Both the position numbers and the translations under genes were made by a program. The notes under the pieces were generated by a model. It had not been told where the DNA came from. It saw nothing but the letters and a program-made list of their open reading frames with translations, and searched no databases. Positions 25,984 to 33,870 of a stretch of DNA of 64,000 nucleotides are shown here, one piece after another. Numbering within the stretch: position 1 is the first letter of the stretch; each line of letters starts with the position of its first letter. Source of the DNA: Chryseobacterium arachidis (GTDB lineage Bacteria > Bacteroidota > Bacteroidia > Flavobacteriales > Weeksellaceae); assembly GCF_900129245.1 (NCBI RefSeq), contig NZ_FQUT01000010.1, forward strand, positions 62,001 to 126,000. The letters are read 5' to 3'.

Positions 25984-26817
25984 ATGAAAAGTACATTTTT
26001 TTCCGTTCAGAAAGTCAGTTCAGCATATTTCAGCTCCAATTTCAGTGATTCGATGTATCATATTTTTCTGTTCAACGGAAAGGGAAAGATTATTGTTGAT
26101 TTTGTAACCTATGATTTTGAGGGCAGAACGGTATTTTTTTCTTCGCCATTTCAAAATATTCAGATGGTTTGCGAAACAACTTTTGAAGTTGAAATTTTAA
26201 ATTTCCACAGCGATTTTTACTGTATAGAATACCACAAAAAGGAAGTAGCATGCAACGGCTTGCTTTTCAACAATATTTATCTTTTCCCTCACTTTTCATT
26301 AGCTGAAAATGTTTATCAGGAAATATCAAATTACTTTTCAAAAATTCGGGAAGCCGATCATCGTGAAGATTTTTCGGGTTCAGTGCTTCAGTCTTATCTT
26401 CAGCTGATTTTAGCAATTTCAAGCCGGGAAAAAAATAAATTGTTACCGGATAAAGAATTGGCCAAAGATGATTTCAATGAGCTAAAATCATTTCAAAATC
26501 TGGTAGAAGAACATTTTCTTACCGAGAAAAACCTGTCTTTTTATGCAGATCTGCTTCATGTGACCTCGAACACTTTAAGTAAGAAAATAAAATCGAAATT
26601 TAATAAAACGCCATCGCAGATTATTCAGGAAAGAGTGATTTTGGAGGCTAAAAAACAGATTCATCTTACCAGAAAATCAATTAAAGAAATTGCTGTTGAG
26701 CTCAACTTCAATGATGAGTTTCATTTCAGTAAATATTTCAAAAAATATGTTGGGATTTCACCGACTCAATTCAGAAAAGAGGCAGGAATTTCCATCGTGG
26801 CAGATTTGTACAAATAA
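25984..26817 (+). CDS. AraC-family transcriptional regulator
   Basis: The 277-residue protein has a cupin-type N-terminal domain and a C-terminal AraC HTH (about 180-268): ADLLHVTSNTLSKKIKSKF in the first HTH, and IKEIAVELNFNDEFHFSKYF plus KKYVGISPTQFRK in the second. The DUF417 membrane-protein gene follows 62 bp downstream on the same strand. CATCCAT repeats (26818-26824 and 26828-26834) in that gap, with a similar CATCCAACCATT before this gene, are a possible but weak binding site. A role in controlling the DUF417 gene is inferred. Confidence 0.92.
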   Translation: MKSTFFSVQKVSSAYFSSNFSDSMYHIFLFNGKGKIIVDFVTYDFEGRTVFFSSPFQNIQMVCETTFEVEILNFHSDFYCIEYHKKEVACNGLLFNNIYLFPHFSLAENVYQEISNYFSKIREADHREDFSGSVLQSYLQLILAISSREKNKLLPDKELAKDDFNELKSFQNLVEEHFLTEKNLSFYADLLHVTSNTLSKKIKSKFNKTPSQIIQERVILEAKKQIHLTRKSIKEIAVELNFNDEFHFSKYFKKYVGISPTQFRKEAGISIVADLYK

Positions 26818-26856
26818 CATCCATAATCATCCATTCCATTGCCTTTGAGTCTGGCA

Positions 26857-26864
26857 TAACTTTG
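26857..26864 (+). promoter_or_regulatory. -7 element of the DUF417 gene
   Basis: TAACTTTG, 16 bp before the DUF417 start codon, shows that the gene has its own promoter and is not only read through from the AraC gene. Confidence 0.6.
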
Positions 26865-26879
26865 TCAAAAAAATAAATT

Positions 26880-27446
26880 ATGTTAGAACTCTTAGCAAAC
26901 TCACAGAAAAACTTTATTCATTTTTTAAGAATAAGTATTTTTATCGTAATGGCATGGATTGGTGGCTTAAAAGCCTATCATTACGAAGCAGAAGGCATTA
27001 TTCCTTTTGTGGCCAACTCACCTTTTATGAGCTTTATGCTGAATAAAAAAGTTTCGGATACCGACAGTTACAAACTCCATAAAAACAAAGAAGGCGAAGT
27101 TATTTCTGAAAATATAAAATGGCATGAAGCCAACGGAACCTATACTTTTTCTTACGGATTAGGAACAGCAATTGTTCTGATCGGAATCACTGTTCTACTT
27201 GGGATTTTCTATCCTAAAATCGGATTGATTGGTGGAATTTTAACGGCAGGAATGTCTTTTGTTACGCTGTCATTTTTGATCACTACTCCCGAAGTCTGGG
27301 TGCCGGATTTGGGCGGGAAAGAACACGGTTTTCCTTTGCTTTCGGGAGCCGGAAGATTGGTTCTGAAAGACCTCATCATGATGGCGGGTGGATTGGTGAT
27401 TGCTTCAGATTCGGCAAAAAGCATTTTGAGTAGAAGGAAGGCATAG
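26880..27446 (+). CDS. DUF417 (YkgB-like) membrane protein
   Basis: The 188-residue protein has four membrane helices (about 15-35, 88-105, 110-130, 155-175). The YkgB/DUF417 landmarks are IVMAWIGGLKAYHYEAEGI, VANSPFMSFM, FLITTPEVWVPDLGG and the closing GRLVLKDLIMMAGG. The family is linked in other bacteria to reactive chlorine response (RclC in E. coli), where its AraC-type regulator RclR is encoded alongside. The same AraC next to DUF417 arrangement is seen here, so a stress-response role is plausible, not shown. Confidence 0.9.
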   Translation: MLELLANSQKNFIHFLRISIFIVMAWIGGLKAYHYEAEGIIPFVANSPFMSFMLNKKVSDTDSYKLHKNKEGEVISENIKWHEANGTYTFSYGLGTAIVLIGITVLLGIFYPKIGLIGGILTAGMSFVTLSFLITTPEVWVPDLGGKEHGFPLLSGAGRLVLKDLIMMAGGLVIASDSAKSILSRRKA

Positions 27447-27460
27447 TTTTCTATATTAAA

Positions 27461-27493
27461 GGGTTTCGGCGGGCTTTCAGCCCGCCGAAACCC
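27461..27493. terminator. GC-rich hairpin between DUF417 and the membrane gene
   Basis: GGGTTTCGGCGGGCT and AGCCCGCCGAAACCC form a perfect 15-bp stem with a TTC loop. It lies between convergent genes and can end both transcripts. It has nearly the same stem as 25902-25932. Confidence 0.75.
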
Positions 27494-27502
27494 TATTAAA
27501 CC

Positions 27503-28099
27503 TTATTTCCTTAATTCCTTTACAAGATTTTCAATCTGAAGAATGTATTTTCCATAGAAAACTTTAAACCACCATTTTCCCATAAGCAACAACAGCGGCA
27601 TAACAACGACCATCGTTCCGATAAGAATGCTTGCCACCTTTAGATCCGACAAGGGAATCGGGCGCGGAATAAACTCCAGTACAATGATTATTTCACAAAC
27701 CAGAAACGGCACAAACGCTAAATAAAATGACAGGTAGTACTGTTTATTCAGATTAAACTGATGCAGCAGATCCTTCAAACCATCATAGGTTTTCATCATA
27801 GGATCGCTCATATTTTTATACAGTTTAAAAAACTGACTGTAAAAGAAAAACGTGACAAAAACCATTGAGGCGATAAGAATGGTAATGTAAAATTTAAACT
27901 TAAACGGTCCCGGGGACACGGCAATTAAGGCAAAAGCAAAGACAAAAATCCCGACAGTTGACCAAAATTCCATCTTCATATTTTTGCGGATTTTTTCCAG
28001 CGGAAGATTGATGCTATTCTTTTGTTCGATGCTTATTTCCGGCGTTTCTTCAAAAGAGTCGTCCTCGCTCCATGCATTTTTCAGTTCGTCTATATTCAT
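27503..28099 (-). CDS. Membrane protein next to an ECF sigma factor, possible anti-sigma factor
   Basis: The 198-residue product starts with a short soluble part (MNIDELKNAWSEDD, typical of Bacteroidota proteins downstream of ECF sigma genes) and has four hydrophobic segments (about 48-66, 72-92, 121-141, 150-170). It has no recognisable enzymatic motif. It lies 18 bp downstream of the sigma gene on the same strand, so they share an operon. A regulatory partnership with the sigma factor is inferred from position and from the sequence WSEDDSFEETPE in the soluble tail. Confidence 0.75.
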   Translation of the reverse strand: MNIDELKNAWSEDDSFEETPEISIEQKNSINLPLEKIRKNMKMEFWSTVGIFVFAFALIAVSPGPFKFKFYITILIASMVFVTFFFYSQFFKLYKNMSDPMMKTYDGLKDLLHQFNLNKQYYLSFYLAFVPFLVCEIIIVLEFIPRPIPLSDLKVASILIGTMVVVMPLLLLMGKWWFKVFYGKYILQIENLVKELRK

Positions 28100-28117
28100 G
28101 ATAATTGATTTAAAAAA

Positions 28118-28618
28118 TTAATATGTATTTGTGTTTAAGATATCTTTCAACTTGTTTTTGGCACGGTTCATTTTCACCCTTACATTTCCTTCCGAAATCC
28201 CCATCTGCTCGGAAATTTCTTTTCCGGAAAAATCTTCGAGATAATAAAATATAAATGCTTTATCGATGGGATTGAGCTGGTGAATGGCTTTATACATCGC
28301 ACTCAGCTTTTCTTCCTTTTCCTGATCAAATTCTTCCTGAACTATTTTATAATCGGAGAAATCTTCATTGGCTATAAAACTCCTTCTCTTTTCGTTTTTA
28401 AGAAAAATAATCGCCGTGTTCAGAGCAATTCTGTACAACCAGGTTGAGAATTCGCTTTCCCCTTTAAACTTAGGATATGCTTTCCACACCTGATAGGTAA
28501 TTTCCTGAAAAAGATCGTCGCGGTCGTCTTTTTCGTCCATATACATTTTAGAAATCTTGAAAATGATTCCCTTATGTTTTTCAATTTTTTCTAAAAATTC
28601 CTGTTCTAATGAAGTCAT
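28118..28618 (-). CDS. ECF-family RNA polymerase sigma factor
   Basis: The 166-residue protein has sigma region 2 (KDDRDDLFQEITYQVWKAYP, then FSTWLYRIALNTAI) and region 4 (INPID-like LNPIDKAFIFYYLEDFSGKE, then ISEGNVRVKMNRAKNKL, the -35 recognition helix). There is no long C-terminal extension. Its upstream region has the ECF-style motif TGTAACATAT (28658-28667, minus strand) with CTAACTC 14 bp further on, a candidate autoregulated promoter. The downstream membrane protein is the probable partner. Confidence 0.92.
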   Translation of the reverse strand: MTSLEQEFLEKIEKHKGIIFKISKMYMDEKDDRDDLFQEITYQVWKAYPKFKGESEFSTWLYRIALNTAIIFLKNEKRRSFIANEDFSDYKIVQEEFDQEKEEKLSAMYKAIHQLNPIDKAFIFYYLEDFSGKEISEQMGISEGNVRVKMNRAKNKLKDILNTNTY

Positions 28619-28636
28619 GGTTTTTTACTCTCTATA

Positions 28637-28667
28637 GAGTTAGTTGTTCTTTGAAAAATATGTTACA
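28637..28667 (-). promoter_or_regulatory. Candidate ECF-type promoter of the first sigma gene
   Basis: On the minus strand TGTAACATAT (28658-28667) is followed by CTAACTC (28637-28643) and the palindrome CTCTATAGAG. The TGTAAC / TGCAAC -35 type also occurs before the second sigma operon, but the -10 type differs. The rest of 28668-28870 holds nothing recognisable. Confidence 0.5.
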
Positions 28668-28879
28668 CTTTTTGTGAAAATAAAAATTAGCCTGGTCATG
28701 AAAACTTCTGTCTTCATTATTTAAAGCAAACAGTATCATTTAAATTAATTCAAATTAAAATTTTAAAACTACAAAGAGAAGTCTTTCAAATTCATCCACT
28801 ATTCATTCTAAAAAATAATTCCTACAAAATATAACCAGATTTTTAACCTCAAGCTAACCTTTGATGTTCAGGCATAAAA

Positions 28880-28907
28880 AAATCCGCAACGAGTGTATTG
28901 CGGATTT
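28880..28907 (-). terminator. Intrinsic terminator of the GapN-like gene
   Basis: AAATCCGCAA pairs with TTGCGGATTT; on the minus strand the stem is followed by TTTTTTATG. Confidence 0.85.
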
Positions 28908-28926
28908 CCTTATTATTAATCATTTA

Positions 28927-30555
28927 TTAAAAAATATAATCGGTACTCAGGAAATTGGAGTCGTGATCTCTTACAATTGTATTCAATAAATTTTTGTTGG
29001 AATCTGTAATTTTAGCGGCCACCAACGAACGGATAGAGAACGAACGAAGCGCATCAAAAACAGAAAGTGTACCTTCTGCACTGTCTTTTCTACCGGTGAA
29101 AGGGAAAACATCCGGCCCTCTCTGAGCCTGGCAGTTAATATTTACTCGGCTTACCAAATTCACAAAAGGATCAATCAGTTTTGAGACCTCCATCGGATCT
29201 TCACTGAAAATGCTCACCTGCATACCATGATCTGCATTCACCTGATATTCTATCGGTTCCTCAATATCCTCAAAAGGAACCACAGGAATTACCGGACCGA
29301 ATTGTTCTTCGTGATACAGTTTCATCTCACTGTTTACAGGATATACCACAGCCGGGAACACAAAGGATTCTTCTGTAGCACCTCCGTTTTCATTAAGAAC
29401 CTTCGCTCCTTTTGCCAGAGCATCCTCAATACATTCTTTCAGATATGGCGGCTTATTCACTTCAGGAAGCGGTGTAATTTTCACATCTTTTTCCCAAGGC
29501 AATCCCGGTTTTAAAGCAGATACCGCAGCTGTTAATTTTTGAGTAAACTCTTCTGCAACATCCTTTTGAACAAAAATAAGCTTCAGTGCAGTACATCTTT
29601 GTCCGTTAAATGAAAGTGAGCCCAAGATACATTCAGTCACCGCAACATCAAGGTTTGCATGTTTTGTAACGATCGCAGCATTTTTGGCATCTAAGCTTAA
29701 AATAGCACGTAAACGATTAACCTTCGGATGCAATTTTTTCAATCCGTTGGCCACTTTGCTTGAACCAATGAATGCCAGAACATTCACTTTTCCGCTTTCC
29801 ATAATCGGAGTAATAATTTCCGAACCTTTTCCGTATAGTGTATTGACCGTTCCCTTCGGGAAGGCTTCTTTGAAGGCATTTAACAGAGGATAATGAGCCA
29901 AAACACCATGTTTAGGAAGTTTGAACAAAATCGTATTTCCCATAATCAACGCAGGGATCAGTGTGGTGAAAATTTCATTTAAAGGATAGTTAAATGGTCC
30001 CATACTTAAAACCACACCCAGCGGCGCTCTTCTGATCTGTGCAATCGTTCCTTCTGCCTGCTGAAAACGTGAAGATTCTCTATCTAAATCTTTCAGTGCA
30101 TCAATGGTCTGATTGATGTAATCTACTGTTCTGTCGAATTCTTTAGTAGAATCTGCCAATGTTTTCCCGATCTCCCACATCAGTAATCTGATAATCAGGT
30201 CACGCTGCTGAATCATTAAATACACAAATTTCTGCATACATTTAATTCTGCCTTCTACAGACATCGTCGGCCACTCTCCTAGCCCATTATCATAAGCTTT
30301 TACACAAGCTTCCAAAACTTCCAGCGCTTCATTAGGTCCGATGTTGGGTACACTTCCCAATAATTTTCTTTCCAAACCGTTTTCTGTAGGAATACAGACT
30401 GGTGAATAAATATTCTGTACCTCTCCATGCCATTCTACCAGTTCTCCGTTAAGAAGATATTCCCTTTGATGAATTTCTGGAATTCTATATTCTTCCGGAA
30501 TCTCATTTTCTTTTTTAAAAATCTCCTGAAATGATGCTGTGTTTAATGAATCCAT
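28927..30555 (-). CDS. Aldehyde dehydrogenase, GapN-like (non-phosphorylating G3P dehydrogenase)
   Basis: The 542-residue protein is an ALDH-superfamily enzyme matching Bacteroidota proteins annotated as NADP-dependent glyceraldehyde-3-phosphate dehydrogenase; it would oxidise G3P to 3-phosphoglycerate and make NADPH. Asn189 (MGPFNYPLNE) and the catalytic Cys321 (FNGQRCTAL) are present, and Lys212 (LFKLPKHG) sits in the cofactor site. The usual general-base Glu (in LELGGK) is replaced: the matching stretch reads LSLDAKN, with Ser287 there and Asp289 two residues later. The enzyme is therefore not a standard GapN, and its rate or substrate could differ. It is monocistronic with a terminator at its 3' end. 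Confidence 0.85.
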   Translation of the reverse strand: MDSLNTASFQEIFKKENEIPEEYRIPEIHQREYLLNGELVEWHGEVQNIYSPVCIPTENGLERKLLGSVPNIGPNEALEVLEACVKAYDNGLGEWPTMSVEGRIKCMQKFVYLMIQQRDLIIRLLMWEIGKTLADSTKEFDRTVDYINQTIDALKDLDRESSRFQQAEGTIAQIRRAPLGVVLSMGPFNYPLNEIFTTLIPALIMGNTILFKLPKHGVLAHYPLLNAFKEAFPKGTVNTLYGKGSEIITPIMESGKVNVLAFIGSSKVANGLKKLHPKVNRLRAILSLDAKNAAIVTKHANLDVAVTECILGSLSFNGQRCTALKLIFVQKDVAEEFTQKLTAAVSALKPGLPWEKDVKITPLPEVNKPPYLKECIEDALAKGAKVLNENGGATEESFVFPAVVYPVNSEMKLYHEEQFGPVIPVVPFEDIEEPIEYQVNADHGMQVSIFSEDPMEVSKLIDPFVNLVSRVNINCQAQRGPDVFPFTGRKDSAEGTLSVFDALRSFSIRSLVAAKITDSNKNLLNTIVRDHDSNFLSTDYIF

Positions 30556-30676
30556 AAATCTTTTTATTTTTTAATAGTTTTTAGTGTAAACATTTGATAG
30601 AATAAAGGTAGATTTAAAAATTGATTTTAAAAATAGCTGACTAATAGATTTGGTCTATTTGAAATAAAAATTAATA

Positions 30677-30703
30677 TTGTAGAATTGAAAAAGAATAATT
30701 TTG
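30677..30703 (+). promoter_or_regulatory. Promoter of the exported tpx
   Basis: TTG at 30677-30679 and TAATTTTG at 30696-30703. The -7 element overlaps an in-frame TTG at 30701, which rules that codon out as the start. Confidence 0.65.
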
Positions 30704-30718
30704 TTTAAAAATAAATTT

Positions 30719-31291
30719 ATGGTTTCAAAATTAGTCTTCAACGTACTGTTGCTTTTTTCAGTATTTTCATTCGCACAGAATTCTAAAACAGCCAATACGG
30801 TGCTGGCCGGCGGAAAACCTGTTCATACCTACGCCAAATTACCGGCACTGAATAAACCTGCCCCCAAATTTGCGCTTACAGATGTTACAATGAAAGATCA
30901 GACTCTTGATTCTTACAAAGGAAAATATATGGTCCTGAATATTTTCCCGAGTGTGGACACAGGTGTTTGTTCGGCTTCTGTCCGTCACTTCAATGAAGAT
31001 GCAGCCAATCTTCCGAATACGGTGGTTCTTTGCATCTCCAAAGATCTGCCTTTTGCACAGAAAAGATTTTGCGGTGCGGAAGGAATTAAAAACGTGGTGA
31101 TGCTTTCGGATTTCCGTTCAGACTTCGGGAAAATCTATGGTGTGGAGATTACAGATTCTGCCATGAAAGGTCTTTTGAGCAGAGCCGTCGTGGTGATCGA
31201 TCCTTCCGGAAAAATTGTTTATGAGGAACAGGTTGCAGATATTTCACAGGAACCAAATTATGAGGCGGCAATCGCTGCTGTGAAAAAGTAA
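30719..31291 (+). CDS. tpx: Thiol peroxidase with a signal peptide (exported Tpx)
   Basis: The start is the ATG at 30719 (MVSKLVFNVLLLFSVFSFAQ), giving a signal peptide and a mature Tpx domain in a 190-residue protein. The peroxidatic Cys84 (VDTGVCSASVRHF) and resolving Cys118 (RFCGAEGIKN) are 34 residues apart, as in Tpx. The SAMKGLLSRAVVV stretch is intact. An extra Cys105 occurs in VVLCISKD. It would reduce peroxides in the periplasm and must draw electrons from a periplasmic thiol partner. The cytoplasmic paralogue is at 8183-8683. Confidence 0.93.
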   Translation: MVSKLVFNVLLLFSVFSFAQNSKTANTVLAGGKPVHTYAKLPALNKPAPKFALTDVTMKDQTLDSYKGKYMVLNIFPSVDTGVCSASVRHFNEDAANLPNTVVLCISKDLPFAQKRFCGAEGIKNVVMLSDFRSDFGKIYGVEITDSAMKGLLSRAVVVIDPSGKIVYEEQVADISQEPNYEAAIAAVKK

Positions 31292-31318
31292 TTTTTTGAT
31301 TTCAAGCATCAATATGGA

Positions 31319-31410
31319 TGCTTCGACAAGCTCAGATTGACACCACTACAAATATATCGTTAAACATAACAGTTAGTATTAGAAGTGTCAAGCTGAGCCT
31401 GTCAAAGCAC
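31319..31410. repeat. Palindromic repeat, 'GCTTCGACAAGCTCAGATTGACA' type
   Basis: TGCTTCGACAAGCTCAGATT then GACA on the left and TGTCAAGCTGAGCCTGTCAA then AGCA on the right form an imperfect inverted repeat. Its inner part (complement of TAATACTAACTGTT) recurs at 56040-56080, where only one half is present. Confidence 0.75.
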
Positions 31411-31455
31411 ATTTTTCAGTAATAGCAATTCATTGTATTAAGAAATCTATTTCTA

Positions 31456-32235
31456 TTATTCAGGATTATTCTCAAAATTTACGTGAAAATACCGCGGATC
31501 AGGATATTGAAATTCAAAATCCAGCTCATCTATTAATTTTGCGGGTGATATCGTTCTTCCCATTGTTGTTCTTTCCCCTTCGTAAGGTAAATCCTTCTGC
31601 GCATTAATCACCTCTTCTTTGTTGGGATGAATAGGCGCCACTACATTATACACTTTAGATTCGGATTGATTTTCAAGCATTTTTTCTACCACCGAGCAGA
31701 TATCTGCGTAATGAATATGATTCACCAGCTGATCCAGACCGGAAATATGGTAATTTTTTAAAAGCCTTTCTCCTCCCATTAATCCGGCTGACCTCAACAC
31801 ATTAGCTTTAGGAAATCTTTCAGTCAGAAAACTTTCACTTTCCACATAAGCAGCAGGCTGATCTTCTTCCACGAATTCTTTTTCCTCCTGAGGATATACC
31901 CCCGTAGAACTCATTAAAAATAATTGTCCTTTGTAATCTCCGAGAAATTTCAGCATATTTTCCTGTCTGTCCTTCATTGAAATCTGCGCTCCCCTGATTC
32001 CTGAAAACGGAATCGTAATGATGATTGCATCCAAATCTGAAGCCGCTTTCCACTCCTTCATTTCCGGATCTGCTTCATCAGAAAAACTAACTAAATTTGC
32101 GCTATACCCTTTAGATTTCAGATCCTCCAGTTTCGACTCTGTCGTTGTTGTGGCGAAGATTTCATATTGGTTTTTCAATCGTTCTGCGATGTGGTTTCCT
32201 AACCAACCGTAGCCGATGATGCCTAATTTTTTCAT
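31456..32235 (-). CDS. NAD(P)-binding reductase of the extended SDR/YeeZ type
   Basis: The 259-residue protein opens with a Rossmann motif KKLGIIGYGWLGNHIAERL and continues with SDALDAIIITIPFSGIRG-like SDLDAIIITIPFSGIRG, then MSSTGVYPQEEKEFVEE, the atypical-SDR active-site strand. The C-terminal part has VLRSAGLMGGERLLKN and YNVVAPIHPNKEEVI. The pattern is that of YeeZ-like proteins, in which the Tyr-Lys catalytic pair is degenerate. Substrate is unknown. It is divergent from the long non-coding locus upstream, with a -7 element TATTTTTG at 32253-32260. Confidence 0.85.
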   Translation of the reverse strand: MKKLGIIGYGWLGNHIAERLKNQYEIFATTTTESKLEDLKSKGYSANLVSFSDEADPEMKEWKAASDLDAIIITIPFSGIRGAQISMKDRQENMLKFLGDYKGQLFLMSSTGVYPQEEKEFVEEDQPAAYVESESFLTERFPKANVLRSAGLMGGERLLKNYHISGLDQLVNHIHYADICSVVEKMLENQSESKVYNVVAPIHPNKEEVINAQKDLPYEGERTTMGRTISPAKLIDELDFEFQYPDPRYFHVNFENNPE

Positions 32236-32252
32236 AGTAAATATTTTGATTT

Positions 32253-32260
32253 CAAAAATA
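32253..32260 (-). promoter_or_regulatory. -7 element of the YeeZ-like gene
   Basis: TATTTTTG on the minus strand, 17 bp from the start codon. Confidence 0.55.
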
Positions 32261-32340
32261 TCATTTTATACTAATACCTCTAAATAAATACTGATGATAT
32301 TTGAACTGAAACTGCTTTAATCAGTACTGCGAGAAGCCCC

Positions 32341-32472
32341 CGTCAGCTCTGGTATTTTTCGCAGCAAAGCGGAGAAAAATGTATCGAGAACCTGTGAACT
32401 GAAACACAGAATCTGTCCATAAAACAAAAAGTTCTCGATACGCTTCATTGCATTACGCTACTCGAACTGACG
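32341..32472. repeat. Palindromic element (132 bp), inverted copy of 2603-2735
   Basis: The ends are CGTCAGCTCTGG and CTCGAACTGACG. GGAGAAAAATGTATCGAGAA then CC on the left is the complement of the right half of the 2603-2735 copy (GGTTCTCGATACATTTTTTC). GTTCTCGATACGC on the right matches the complement of that copy's left half. The end of each copy that carries CTACTCGAA.TGACG faces its phased array. Confidence 0.75.
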
Positions 32473-32614
32473 GACGATGATAGCACAAAACAAAAAAAAC
32501 TTAGCATTCCGCTGGTTTTTATATTTTACATTGGTTTTCTTCAAATCTTTGCGAATGTCTGATCTTATCTTCATCTCTTGTAGCTTAGAATCACTACATC
32601 CAACTGGTTATCTA

Positions 32615-33015
32615 ATGATCATAAGACGTTATTTTTCATTCCCGATACGTTTAATGAAGCTTCGAATAGGTATTTTAATGATCTGGAGAGGTTTTTTAAT
32701 GATCCGAATATATCATTTACCTTTCCGAATATGTACATGAAAGATATGATGAGGTTGTTTATATATCCTTACTTATCTTTTACCTGTCGAGATAGGTTCT
32801 ATGACCTGTCCGAATGGATAAATAACCCCATTGGAGGTATCAACAACCACAACGGATATCTGATAAACGTATCGGGATAGGTTGTACAACGTGTCGAAAC
32901 CTTTGCAGAACGTATCTGAACTTCTCTAGAACGTATACCGATATATGTTTTACGTATCTGGAGGGGTTGGGAACGTAAAATTTGGGGTTGGGAACGTGTC
33001 GAGAATGTTTTTTCT
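32615..33015. repeat. Helically phased degenerate array, 19 units of 21 (two of 22) bp
   Basis: The units start at 32615 and step by 21, except for 22-bp units at 32783-32804 and 32868-32889. The last seven begin CGTATC, CGTGTC or CGTAAA, for example CGTATCTGAACTTCTCTAGAA shortened here to its first 20 bases CGTATCTGAACTTCTCTAGA. Earlier units begin ATGATC or CCTGTC. Weaker units may continue left to about 32552. Several units resemble GTATCGAGAACC, the core of the neighbouring palindrome. The two 22-bp units shift the frame, and stops occur on both strands, so it is not a coding heptad repeat. The gap 32236-33208 has no gene. Confidence 0.8.
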
Positions 33016-33208
33016 AACATAAGGAAACAAAAATAAATCAAAGATATAAATCCACATTGTTATAAAAACTAAAACCTTACAACCGTTTTTTTTATTTAAG
33101 AAGTTTTAAAAACAAATTCCTGTCTTTGTACATCCTTTAACTTTAATATCTTATCTTTCACTTCAAAAATTAATTATAAAATATTCAAATAATAGCCACA
33201 CAATAAAA

Positions 33209-33859
33209 ATGAAAACCCATAAAAAATTTCTATTTGCCGTACTACTCTATTTTATTTCAATAACAACTTTTGCACAGGAGAATAAAATTATCATTCCCAA
33301 TTTTGATGATACCTATTCCAAGTATGTAAAAAAGCTTGAAAACGGAGAACCGGATATTGATTATACAGATTTCAGGAACAGCTTTCTAGCGAGCAAACAG
33401 TATAATCTTAAGAAATCTAATTACGACGATCTTAAAAAGGAAGTGTATGCCGAGATAGAAAAGAAAAATTATCAAGGCGTTATCAATGCAACCCAAGCAA
33501 TGTTGAACATAGATTACACCAGTATGTTTGCCCATAAATATCTTCAACAGACCTATAAAATTTTGGGTGATGCAGTAAATCAGAAAAAATATCATGATAT
33601 AGAGTTTGGTCTTTTGTATTCAATAACCAAAAGCGGTGACGGCAAAACCTGCGAAACCGGATGGCATGTAACACAAATCGAGGAAGAATATTTTATCCTG
33701 AATATGATTGGTGCAAAGCTTCAAACACAAAGCATTAGTAACGGAGGAAATAATACTTGTGATAAAATGGAAGTGAAAACAGAAGACGGAAGCTTAAAAA
33801 CCTATTATTTTGAAGCCAATAAGATTTTTGAAAGAGAAAAGGAAATGTTGAAAAAATAA
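33209..33859 (+). CDS. DUF4919-family exported protein
   Basis: The 216-residue protein has a signal peptide (cleavage after TTFA) and the DUF4919 pattern: the domain start IIPNFDDTYSKYVKKLENG, then PDIDYTDFRNSFLASKQY, and further GDGKTCETGWHVTQIEEEYF. The family is almost confined to Bacteroidota and has no assigned function. A related-sounding unknown lipoprotein gene follows 11 bp later, so the two form an operon. The last part of the phased array lies about 190 bp upstream. Confidence 0.85.
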   Translation: MKTHKKFLFAVLLYFISITTFAQENKIIIPNFDDTYSKYVKKLENGEPDIDYTDFRNSFLASKQYNLKKSNYDDLKKEVYAEIEKKNYQGVINATQAMLNIDYTSMFAHKYLQQTYKILGDAVNQKKYHDIEFGLLYSITKSGDGKTCETGWHVTQIEEEYFILNMIGAKLQTQSISNGGNNTCDKMEVKTEDGSLKTYYFEANKIFEREKEMLKK

Positions 33860-33870
33860 ACTTCTATCCA

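Noticed and set aside
32477..32740. Plus-strand reading frame of 87 codons at the array
   Set aside because: It runs through the end of the palindromic element into the phased array, has an odd composition, and the frame is only open because the units are degenerate; the 22-bp units later in the array break any frame.
32799..33041. Minus-strand frame with a seven-residue repeat (about SQPLQIR) in the array
   Set aside because: A 21-bp DNA period makes a seven-residue protein repeat by necessity. The 22-bp units and the stops on both sides, plus no start context, argue against a gene.
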